From Planktothrix sp. PCC 11201 (GTDB lineage Bacteria; Cyanobacteriota; Cyanobacteriia; Cyanobacteriales; Microcoleaceae): a stretch of DNA of 51,130 bases. The DNA lies in assembly GCF_900009135.1 (NCBI RefSeq), contig NZ_LT797711.1, positions 272,374-323,503 of the forward strand, read 5' to 3'. Each line of letters starts with the position of its first letter. Position 1 is the stretch's first letter. The notes under the pieces were generated by a model. That model saw nothing but the letters and a program-made list of their open reading frames with translations. It did no database searches and had not been told where the DNA came from. Positions 44,028 to 51,130 of this stretch are shown one piece after another. A program made the position numbers and the translations under genes.

Positions 44028-45092
44028 TTGAGTCAGACACCCATTCGCTTACTCATTGCCGCCAGTGGGACAGGTGGACATTTATTTCCGGCGATCGCCA
44101 CCGCCGAAAACCTGTCGGATTTTAAGATAGAATGGTTAGGTGTGCCCGATCGCCTAGAACGAGAATTAGTCCCATCCCAATATCCCCTCCATACCATCTC
44201 TGTTGAGGGCTTCCAGCAACGCCCGGGTTTAGGAACCCTGAAAATTTTGGTCAAATTCGCCCGTTCCCTGGTGCAAGTTCGCCATCTTCTGAAAAAAGGT
44301 AACTTTCGCGGGGTATTCACCACCGGAGGCTATATTGCAGCCCCCGCTATTATTGCGGCTCGTTCCCTCGGTCTGCCCGTAATTCTCCATGAGTCCAACG
44401 CCTTACCTGGAAAAGTCACCCGCAATTTTGGCCCTTGGTGTCATACCGTGGGTCTGGGGTTTGAAGCGGCTATTCCCTACCTTCCCCGCGCCCATACCGT
44501 TGTCGTCGGAACTCCCGTGCGTTCCAACTTTCTCCAGACCTCTGCCCCCTTATCTTTTTTCCTCCCCGATGATGTTCCGGTAATTGTGGTAGTTGGGGGA
44601 AGTCAAGGGGCGGTAAGTGTGAATAAATTAGTCCGAGAGGCGGCTCCAACTTGGTTTGCAGCCGGGGCGTGGGTTGTCCATTTAACGGGAAATAATGACC
44701 CCGATGTCGAGGTGTTAAACCATCCTCAATATATTAAAATGCCTTTTTATAACGATATGGCAGCCCTGTTTCAACGGGCGACTTTAGCCGTGAGTCGGGC
44801 CGGGGCGGGAACTTTAACGGAATTAGCCATTACCCACACCCCCTCGATTTTAATTCCCTATCCCTTTGCCGCCGAAGACCATCAAACCTACAATGCTAAA
44901 GTTTTTGCCGAGGCGGGTGCGGCGTGGATGTTCCAACAAAAAGACTTGACCGCAGACCTGTTAGGGAGTAAAGTTTTGTATCTGTTACAATCACCGGAAC
45001 AGCTACAACAAATGGCCCAAGCCACCGCCTCCGTCGCCATCACCAACAGTGCAGAACAATTAGGGGATTTAATCCGAAAGGTTGTGGTTTAG
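44028..45092 (+). CDS. murG: UDP-N-acetylglucosamine--muramyl-(pentapeptide) N-acetylglucosamine transferase
   Basis: A 354-residue GT28 glycosyltransferase. Motifs are ASGTGGHLFPAIATAE (donor and lipid binding loop 1), TGGYIAAPAIIAARSLG, the VVVGGSQGA loop and SRAGAGTLTELAI with the PFAAEDHQTYNA nucleotide-sugar segment. It makes lipid II from lipid I on the inner face of the membrane. The start is TTG 44028 with a Shine-Dalgarno aggggaaaaaac just upstream; no ATG fits. It stands alone, divergent from the NTF2-like gene. Confidence 0.95.
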   Translation: MSQTPIRLLIAASGTGGHLFPAIATAENLSDFKIEWLGVPDRLERELVPSQYPLHTISVEGFQQRPGLGTLKILVKFARSLVQVRHLLKKGNFRGVFTTGGYIAAPAIIAARSLGLPVILHESNALPGKVTRNFGPWCHTVGLGFEAAIPYLPRAHTVVVGTPVRSNFLQTSAPLSFFLPDDVPVIVVVGGSQGAVSVNKLVREAAPTWFAAGAWVVHLTGNNDPDVEVLNHPQYIKMPFYNDMAALFQRATLAVSRAGAGTLTELAITHTPSILIPYPFAAEDHQTYNAKVFAEAGAAWMFQQKDLTADLLGSKVLYLLQSPEQLQQMAQATASVAITNSAEQLGDLIRKVVV

Positions 45093-45242
45093 GAGGGACT
45101 GTATCAACAGCAACGGTTTTTCTCAGTGATTTCCGTCACACGGGGATCAAAACAATATCACATACAACTGGGATTTCACGCATACCCCAATGCCCGATAA
45201 TAATAGATGATGTAGAAGATAAAGTTTTTTGAGGGTGTGGGT

Positions 45243-45899
45243 ATGAAATTCGCAACAGTAGCCACCACAGTAGTAATGATGATTTTGGGTTTAACTGTTC
45301 CCGCTCAGGCTGAGAACCCCGCCCATCTCAAGCAGCTATTGGAAACCAAAAACTGCCCTGGATGTGACCTCAGTGGCGCTCAGTTAGCAGGTGTGAATCT
45401 TCAGGGTGCTAATCTTCGAGATGCCAACTTGAAAGGAGTTAATTTACAGGGTGCTAATCTGAATGAAGTGAATTTTAATCGGGCTGTATTGACCGAGGCA
45501 AATTTAGAAAATGCCAATCTGGTTGCAGCTAAATTACATGGGGCTAATTTAGAAAAATCTAATTTAAGCCATTCTAACTTGAGTTTGGCGGGTTTAGTGA
45601 TTGCTAATTTGAATAATGCTAACTTGAGTCATGCTAATCTGATTGGAGCAAATTTAGAGAGTGCCGATTTAACGGGTGCTAACCTGAGAAATGCTCAACA
45701 ATCTGTTGCTACTTTAGGTCAAGTGAAGCTACAAGAAGGCAGTTTATACGGATTTGATGTCAGTGGTGTTAATTTCCGCGATGCTGATTTAACAGGTGCT
45801 AATCTCACGGGTGCAAATTTAACCGCTTCAGACTTAGCCGGGGCGACTTTGGAAAATACTACAATGATTAATGCCAATTTAATGGATATTCGTCGCTAA
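45243..45899 (+). CDS. Secreted pentapeptide-repeat protein
   Basis: A 218-residue protein. The N-terminus MKFATVATTVVMMILGLTVPAQA is a signal peptide with an AxA cleavage site. CPGCDLSGAQLAGVNLQGANLRDANL then opens about 30 tandem pentapeptides through to the C-terminus; the two cysteines at the start (NCPGCDL) are typical of exported cyanobacterial forms. It should fold as a quadrilateral beta helix in the periplasm or thylakoid lumen. ATG 45243 is chosen; an in-frame GTG two codons upstream (45237) is possible. Role unknown. Confidence 0.9.
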   Translation: MKFATVATTVVMMILGLTVPAQAENPAHLKQLLETKNCPGCDLSGAQLAGVNLQGANLRDANLKGVNLQGANLNEVNFNRAVLTEANLENANLVAAKLHGANLEKSNLSHSNLSLAGLVIANLNNANLSHANLIGANLESADLTGANLRNAQQSVATLGQVKLQEGSLYGFDVSGVNFRDADLTGANLTGANLTASDLAGATLENTTMINANLMDIRR

Positions 45900-46014
45900 G
45901 AACAAGATTCCATTTTCCCACGCCCCATCTTTAATGGGTAATGGGTAATTACGAATTACGAATGGGAATGGGTAATAGCAAAAGTTTACCTCCCCTATTC
46001 CCTATTCCCTATTT

Positions 46015-47529
46015 TTATCGACTATAAAGTTGATTTAACTTGAATAAGCGATCGCTTAATTCCTGAGTTAATAATTCCGAACTTTGATAACGCCAGCGCC
46101 AATTTCCATCATTATGACTCGGATCATTCATTCTGGCATCATGCCCTAAATTAAGAATATCCTGGAGAGGAATAATGGCTAAACTAGCCAGGGAACTTAA
46201 GGCTAAACGAATCAGCACCCAATTAATATTAGTGATTTCATCGGGAGAAGCATAACCCAAATATTCAGCAAAATGCTGTTTTTCTGCGGGACTGGCCGTT
46301 TCCCACCAACCGATGGCCGTATCATTATCATGGGTTCCTGTATAAACCAAACAATTTTGCATATAATGATGGGGAAGATGAATATTATTGGCATCCCCAC
46401 CAAAACCAAATTGTAAAATTTTCATTCCCGGGAAATGATAATGATCTCGCAATTGTTCCACTTCTGGAGTAATAATTCCTAAATCTTCTGCTAAAACTGG
46501 TAAATCTCCTAACTGTTGTTTGAGGGTATCAAAAAATTCATAACCAGGTGCTTTAATCCATTCACCCTTAATCGCATTTTTTTCATGTCCAGGAACCCGC
46601 CAATAGGCTTCAAAGGCTCGAAAATGGTCAATCCGAACATAATCTGCATATTCCAAAGTGGCTTTAAATCGTTCTATCCACCAAGCAAATTTTGTGTTCT
46701 GTAGTTCCTGCCAATTATAAATCGGATTTCCCCATAATTGTCCGGTTTCACTAAAGAAATCAGGGGGAACTCCGGCAATATAAATAGGTTCTAAAGTTTC
46801 CGAATCTAGTTCAAATAAATTGGGATTTGACCAAACTTCGACACTATTATAACACACATAAATAGAAATATCTCCAATAATTTTTATGCCTTTTTGATTG
46901 GCATATTGACGCAATTTTTCCCATTGTTGAAAAAAGATAAATTGGAGAAATTTTTGATAGGCTATGGGTTCTTTTAATTCTTCGGTTTTGACTTTTAAGG
47001 CATCGGGATCTCGATGGGCTAAAGCGGGTTCCCAATCATTCCAACCTTGGCCCCCATGGGCTTCTAATAAGGCCATAAATAAGGCATAATCATCTAACCA
47101 AGAGGCGTGTTTTTGACAAAATTTTTCAAAGTCTGGAGAAAGGTTTTGGTCTAATTGTTCTTGAAAGCGAGTGTAGGCTTTTTTGAAATATAAGGTTTTG
47201 TGGGGAATAACCGCTTCAAAATTAACCTTGCTAGAGTCTTTATCCTCTAAGGGAATAATTTCTTGAGCTTCTAATAATCTTTCTTGGGCTAGTTCTTCTA
47301 AACTAATCATTAACGGATTACCCGCAAAGGTACTATAATTCATAATATAAGGAGAATGTTCTTCTCCTGTTGGCCCCAGGGGTAATATCTGCCACAATTT
47401 ATAACCACTTTGTTGTAAAAAATCAATAAATTCATAGGCGGATTTTCCTAGATCTCCAATTCCATGTTGACTGGGAAAAGAGGTGGGATGAAGTAAAATT
47501 CCACTAGAACGTTGAAATAACATGGTCAT
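46015..47529 (-). CDS. malQ: 4-alpha-glucanotransferase (amylomaltase)
   Basis: A 504-residue GH77 enzyme. SGILLHPTSFPSQHGIGDLG opens the family. The catalytic nucleophile is in YVRIDHFRAFEAYWRVP, the acid/base glutamate in LAEDLGIITPEV, and the third acid in TGTHDNDT. It transfers 1,4-glucan segments during glycogen and maltodextrin turnover in the cytosol. No other glycogen gene is in the window. A heptamer repeat run (ttcccta) lies directly after its stop. Confidence 0.95.
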   Translation of the reverse strand: MTMLFQRSSGILLHPTSFPSQHGIGDLGKSAYEFIDFLQQSGYKLWQILPLGPTGEEHSPYIMNYSTFAGNPLMISLEELAQERLLEAQEIIPLEDKDSSKVNFEAVIPHKTLYFKKAYTRFQEQLDQNLSPDFEKFCQKHASWLDDYALFMALLEAHGGQGWNDWEPALAHRDPDALKVKTEELKEPIAYQKFLQFIFFQQWEKLRQYANQKGIKIIGDISIYVCYNSVEVWSNPNLFELDSETLEPIYIAGVPPDFFSETGQLWGNPIYNWQELQNTKFAWWIERFKATLEYADYVRIDHFRAFEAYWRVPGHEKNAIKGEWIKAPGYEFFDTLKQQLGDLPVLAEDLGIITPEVEQLRDHYHFPGMKILQFGFGGDANNIHLPHHYMQNCLVYTGTHDNDTAIGWWETASPAEKQHFAEYLGYASPDEITNINWVLIRLALSSLASLAIIPLQDILNLGHDARMNDPSHNDGNWRWRYQSSELLTQELSDRLFKLNQLYSR

Positions 47530-47868
47530 ATTAGGCTAATTTTTTATTTTCATAAAAGTACCATAGATTGAAACCAACAGCATCTTTCTCAGGATAGGGA
47601 ACTGCTGAAAAATGTTAAGATTAGATAAAAAAGACTTCTCAAAAATAATGAATTTCTCTGATTGATCAATTGCAAGAGTCTATAACTATAGTAAGATTCC
47701 CCATTCCCCATTCCCCATTCCCCATTCCCTCTCTTAAAATTAAATTCTCTGACTTCTGAACTAGATGAAAATCAAAATATAGGGTAGCATGATACCCAGA
47801 TTCCCAGTTTTCATCGGAAAAACCATCAAGAGTCGTCAGTTAATAGTCATAAAAGGACAATTTATTTT
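47530..47868. other. Intergenic region with heptamer/octamer repeats before the SdrD-B-type gene
   Basis: A 339-bp region between the divergent malQ and SdrD-B-type genes, so both promoters must lie here. It holds no visible gene. At about 47697-47729 there are at least four tandem copies of ccccatt. A Shine-Dalgarno-like aaagga precedes the downstream ATG by about 11 bases. Confidence 0.6.
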
Positions 47869-49611
47869 ATGGACGCTGTATTTTCAATTGATTCACCCTC
47901 CTCTAGCGCAATTCCTCTTTTCAGTGGAGAGCAACCATTAGAACTTCCCCCTTCCCTGGGTTTGAGTGCTAGTGGCCTAGTTCCTGCGATCCCGGTTACC
48001 ATACTAGAAAGCCAGGATCTCACAGTACCTGTAGACCCTAATATTGATGCGATTACTAGGGAAGGTCTCCAAAACCCGGCTCCTGTTGCAATAGCTTCAG
48101 GACAAAACCTCAGCGGTGTTAACTTCGGAAATACTCAATTAGGCTCCATCAGTGGAATTAAATTTAACGATCTCAATCGTGATGGCCTGCTAACGACAGG
48201 GGAACCCGCTTTAGCCGGATGGACTATCTTTATTGATGCCAATAATAATGGAACCCGGGAAGCAACAGAACCCAGCACGGTAACAAATGCCACGGGTGCT
48301 TATGCCTTCAGCAGCTTAACTCCAGGCAACTATACCATCCGAGAAGTACAGCAAGCCGGATGGGTACAAACCACGGTTAACCCAGCCCCAGTGGGTGTCA
48401 CTGGAGGGGGCAATATCACCGGAATTAACTTTGGTAACAACCAATCTGGCACGATTACAGGGATTAAATTCAACGATAATAACGGTAACGCTTTACTTGA
48501 TGCCGGGGAAACCCCATTACAGGGCTGGACAATTTTTGCCGATGGCAATGCTAATGGCATTCTCGATGCCGGAGAAGGAAGGGCCGTGACAGGCACCGAT
48601 GGTCGTTACACCTTCGCTAATCTTCCACCAGGTAGTTATACCATTCGAGAAGTACAGCAATCAGGATGGACACAAACCACGCCAAACCCCGGCGCTATCG
48701 GAGTCACTGGTGGAACAAATGCCATTATTAACTTTGGTAACCGTCAGTTTGGTTCCATTAGTGGGGTGAAATTTAATGACCTCAATAGCAATGCCACCTT
48801 CGATACCGGGGAAGTAGGTTTAGCCGGGTGGACTATTTTTATTGATGCCAATGGCAATGGCACCCTGGAAGCCACAGAACCAACTACGGTAACAAATGCC
48901 ACGGGTGCTTATGCTTTCGCCAATATTCCCCCGGGTAACTATGGTGTTCGAGAAGTCCAGCAACCCGGATGGAAACAAACCACCCCCAACCCTGGCCCGG
49001 TGAACCTAACCGGGGGAGCTAATATCACCGGAATTAACTTTGGTAACAACCAATTGGGAACTATCACCGGTTTAAAGTTCAGTGATACCAACGGTAACGC
49101 CCTACTGGATGCGGGTGAAACCCCCCTACCCGGGTGGACGATTTTTATTGATGCCAACGGCAATGGCACGCTTGAAGCCACAGAAGCAGCTGCCGTCACA
49201 GGTGCAAATGGTCGCTACTCCTTTGCGAATGTTCCGGTAGGAAATTATACCCTGCGGGAAGTACAGCAAACTGGATGGACACAAACGACCCCCAACCCTG
49301 GCCCCGTTGGCATTACTGGTGGCACGAATGCTATCGTCAACTTTGGTAACCGTCAATTCGGTTCCATCAGTGGCATAAAGTTCAATGATGCGAATGCCAA
49401 TGGTGTGTTTAATGCGGGTGAAACCCCTTTGCAGGGGTGGACAATTTATATTGATGCCAATGGTAACGGCGTTGTTGACCCCACCGAACCAACAACCGTA
49501 ACGGGAGCAAATGGTAGTTATACCTTTACTAATGTTCCTCCCGGTAATTATGTGTTGCGGGAAGTTCAACAACCCGGATGGGTTCAAACGGTTCCCCCAT
49601 TACCTGCTTAG
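47869..49611 (+). CDS. SdrD B-like repeat protein, five tandem ~101-residue units
   Basis: A 580-residue, acidic, low-complexity protein. After a 91-residue unique N-terminus without a signal peptide, five units start near residues 92, 194, 295, 397 and 498, each with a transthyretin-like (SdrD B / Cna-B) fold signature: GSISGIKFNDLN, GWTIFIDANGNG, PPGNYTIREVQQ, NFGN. The DANGNGTLEATE loops resemble Ca2+-binding repeats. Units 1, 3 and 5 resemble each other, and 2 and 4 resemble each other, showing duplication of a two-unit block. The last unit is cut short. Such domains are rods in surface adhesins, but no anchor is visible. Extracellular location by another route is an inference. Confidence 0.88.
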   Translation: MDAVFSIDSPSSSAIPLFSGEQPLELPPSLGLSASGLVPAIPVTILESQDLTVPVDPNIDAITREGLQNPAPVAIASGQNLSGVNFGNTQLGSISGIKFNDLNRDGLLTTGEPALAGWTIFIDANNNGTREATEPSTVTNATGAYAFSSLTPGNYTIREVQQAGWVQTTVNPAPVGVTGGGNITGINFGNNQSGTITGIKFNDNNGNALLDAGETPLQGWTIFADGNANGILDAGEGRAVTGTDGRYTFANLPPGSYTIREVQQSGWTQTTPNPGAIGVTGGTNAIINFGNRQFGSISGVKFNDLNSNATFDTGEVGLAGWTIFIDANGNGTLEATEPTTVTNATGAYAFANIPPGNYGVREVQQPGWKQTTPNPGPVNLTGGANITGINFGNNQLGTITGLKFSDTNGNALLDAGETPLPGWTIFIDANGNGTLEATEAAAVTGANGRYSFANVPVGNYTLREVQQTGWTQTTPNPGPVGITGGTNAIVNFGNRQFGSISGIKFNDANANGVFNAGETPLQGWTIYIDANGNGVVDPTEPTTVTGANGSYTFTNVPPGNYVLREVQQPGWVQTVPPLPA

Positions 49612-49625
49612 TTAGAGTAGGAAGA

Positions 49626-49677
49626 ATAAGAATTGAGAATTAGGATAACTTCTTGTCTTAATTCTTAATTCTTAATT
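49626..49677. terminator. Bidirectional AT-rich hairpin between convergent genes
   Basis: aagaattgagaattag (about 49629-49644) pairs with cttaattcttaattctt (about 49659-49675), nearly perfect, around a short loop. It lies between the convergent SdrD-B gene and the phosphotransacetylase-family gene and overlaps the end of the latter. Confidence 0.6.
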
Positions 49678-50759
49678 GCTGACACAGGCAGAGAAATTCC
49701 TAACCATTGGATAAAACGATCCAGTTCAAAATGTTTTTCCATGAGTTGATTCACCGCAGCAACTTTGATCGGTTCATGGAGACGAACTTGACCAAAAGTT
49801 CGATCAATAATTTCCACCGTTGCTAAGGTGTCTAAATCAACCGAAAGAACTGGAACTTCTAAATCTTCAGCCCGACTTAAAACCATAGGTGCCGGGGGAA
49901 GTTGACCGGTTAGAATTAAACAGTGAGTGGACTTTTCTAAGGCCGCCAGTTGAATATCCGTACGGTCACCCCCGGTAACCACAGCCATATTCACAGATTT
50001 ATCAAAATACTTCATTGCTGAACTCACATTCATCGCCCCAACACTTAGACTTTCTACCATCAAATCTAAGCGTTCCCGACCACAAAGTACCTGGGCTTTC
50101 AACTGTTTAACTAATTCTTTAACCGTAACACTGCGTAAAATAGGATTTCTGGGTAAAACTCCAAATACTGGAATCCCTTGGGCTTCCAAAAAGGGTTGGA
50201 TACGAGTTGTTGTAACTTCTAGTTCTTCGGGGGGAACATCATTAATAATAATACCTAATAAGCGATCGCCTAAACGTTGTTGAGCGTACAGTAAATCATC
50301 TAATGCCAAATGGGAATGCAAACGCGCCACCAACAAAACTGACGCATCTAGTTGATCCGCGATTTGAGGAACAGATAAACCAAATAACAGCCCCTCTTGT
50401 AAGGTTCTTGGCCCTTCGAGTAAAATCAAATCAGCAGAGGATGTTTGTTGATAGGAAGTCAGGGATTCACTATATTTGAGCGGATCTTCCCCCTGTAAAC
50501 GCCGATAAATTGTGGTTTCATCTAGGGTTAAAATCGGAAATCGCAATTGCTCCTGAGATAATTTTAAGGTTTGAGCCACAAACTGAAGATCAGCATCAAA
50601 GGATTCATCCTCATCACTGATATCGGTAGCCAAAGGCTTACCATAAACTATCTTTAACCCTTTATCCTGGAACAGATGACCCAGACCCAAGGCAATTGCT
50701 GATTTGCCGGTGTAAGGCTCTGTTGACCCGATTAATATAGACTTTCCAAACTCAGTCAC
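49665..50759 (-). CDS. Phosphotransacetylase-family protein with BioD-like and DRTGG domains
   Basis: A 364-residue protein. The N-terminal P-loop domain is BioD/CobB-like (LIGSTEPYTGKSAIALGLGHL, then YGKPLATDIS, and LLLEGPRTL-like DLILLEGP). The C-terminal DRTGG-like domain has VVTGGDRTDIQLAALEKSTHCLILTG. The same two domains, without the acetyl-transferase domain, occur in the N-terminal part of long Pta enzymes, where they regulate activity. The annotation 'phosphotransacetylase family' follows common usage; the reaction, if any, is unknown. It precedes an EbsA-like fragment on the same strand. Confidence 0.82.
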   Translation of the reverse strand: MTEFGKSILIGSTEPYTGKSAIALGLGHLFQDKGLKIVYGKPLATDISDEDESFDADLQFVAQTLKLSQEQLRFPILTLDETTIYRRLQGEDPLKYSESLTSYQQTSSADLILLEGPRTLQEGLLFGLSVPQIADQLDASVLLVARLHSHLALDDLLYAQQRLGDRLLGIIINDVPPEELEVTTTRIQPFLEAQGIPVFGVLPRNPILRSVTVKELVKQLKAQVLCGRERLDLMVESLSVGAMNVSSAMKYFDKSVNMAVVTGGDRTDIQLAALEKSTHCLILTGQLPPAPMVLSRAEDLEVPVLSVDLDTLATVEIIDRTFGQVRLHEPIKVAAVNQLMEKHFELDRFIQWLGISLPVSAIKN

Positions 50760-50914
50760 GAAATTTACTCCTCAATTTGTTATCGATTAATTCAAAAAAT
50801 TATGACATTTTCCCCAGTTAGACTGAATTCTTAAAATACTCTTAGTTATCAGTCTTTTCAACAGAAATTGTCAGGGTTTGACCATAGCCTTTTTATTGTA
50901 GAGTGAATCCTTAT

Positions 50915-51130
50915 TTAATGATCCAAATGCAAAAGTTTCTTGTAGAACTCTTGAGAAAAATCAACGGTACGAGTCCGGCTAAAATTTTGCAGAACTTCAA
51001 TTAAATACTTAATAAACTCGTGGTTGCACAGGATCACTTCATAACTGAGATCGGCATTGCCATCAAACTGTACTCGACAACGGGTTAAATCGGCGGGGAA
51101 AGAAGAAGGATTTCAGGGTTGCACAAAAGG
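50915..51130 (-). pseudogene. ebsA: EbsA-like protein (cyanobacterial type IV pilus biogenesis), partial, internal stop
   Basis: The last 65 codons, after a stop at 51113-51115, read NPSSFPADLTRCRVQFDGNA, then DLSYEVILCNHEFIKYLIEV, then RTRTVDFSQEFYKKLLHLDH. I recognise this as the C-terminus of EbsA, a small cyanobacterial protein needed for type IV pilus function and biofilm self-suppression in Synechococcus elongatus. Upstream in the same frame the sequence reads PFVQP, then TGA, where homologs have Trp as I recall, so this may be a G-to-A nonsense change. The gene runs off the right edge of the window. The family call is from memory. Confidence 0.5.

Noticed and set aside
1-51130. tRNA, rRNA, riboswitch or insertion-sequence transposase genes
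   Set aside because: I scanned the gaps and open frames and saw no transposase-like protein, no tRNA-like fold and no recognisable riboswitch; a covariance-model search would be needed to exclude small RNAs.

Overview
The window comes from a filamentous, non-heterocystous-type cyanobacterium, most likely Planktothrix or a close Oscillatoriales relative. The DNA is AT-rich, and the cyanobacterial HIP1 octamer (gcgatcgc) recurs throughout (for example near 7288, 9048, 9758, 10741, 30168, 31579, 44092, 46049). The gene set is cyanobacterial: a thylakoid-type contractile injection system, several pentapeptide-repeat proteins, an EbsA-like fragment, and abundant short palindromic and heptameric repeats. 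The genus is an inference; the phylum is well supported.

Layout. 1-976: two near-identical Uma2-family nuclease genes in tandem, the first cut by the window edge. 1247-6985: a giant alpha-2-macroglobulin-like lipoprotein that lacks the thioester motif, followed by a triplicated palindromic repeat. 7285-9605: hisH, rsmD and a 3'(2'),5'-bisphosphate nucleotidase. 9916-20443: a complete CRISPR locus with csx18, cas1, cas2, a 37-repeat array, and a convergent compact type III-B effector operon (cas10, cmr3, cmr4, cmr5, and a double-RAMP cmr6/cmr1-like gene). No cas6 is visible. What looks like the beheaded start of a CARF effector gene lies just past the operon. 20649-28747: an NTF2-like protein, a trypsin-TPR protein, hisF, two tandem pentapeptide-repeat proteins, ffh, an orphan HicB and an unknown gene. 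28844-37766: a contractile injection system (CIS) module with a minus-strand operon (response regulator, Pvc16-like protein, AAA+ ATPase) diverging from a plus-strand set (sheath, three tube paralogs, a small assembly protein). 37815-51130: hflX, two oligopeptide ABC ATPases separated by a 5'-truncated gene, a secreted NTF2-like protein, murG, a secreted pentapeptide protein, malQ, an SdrD-B repeat protein, a phosphotransacetylase-family protein and a broken ebsA-like fragment.

How the genes work together. Cas1-Cas2 would add spacers at the leader end of the array. The operon of Cas10 with GGDD (but no HD domain), Cmr3, Cmr4, Cmr5 and a fused RAMP would form the RNA-guided complex. The repeat folds into a 6-bp stem capped by a UUCG tetraloop, and without Cas6 nearby processing by a host nuclease such as RNase E is plausible, as described for the III-Bv system of Synechocystis. 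The GGDD palm implies cyclic oligoadenylate signalling, but the only candidate receptor gene in the window is the 21-codon CARF-like remnant. The CIS module has sheath, tube, ATPase and Pvc16 genes but no baseplate, spike or tape-measure gene, so the rest of the particle must be encoded elsewhere. HisH and HisF, the two subunits of imidazole glycerol phosphate synthase, are both present but 15 kb apart. Much of the remaining interest lies in repeats and gene wreckage: palindromes that supply a stop codon (rsmD), head a truncated gene (about 40.8-41.0 kb), or sit in divergent promoters.
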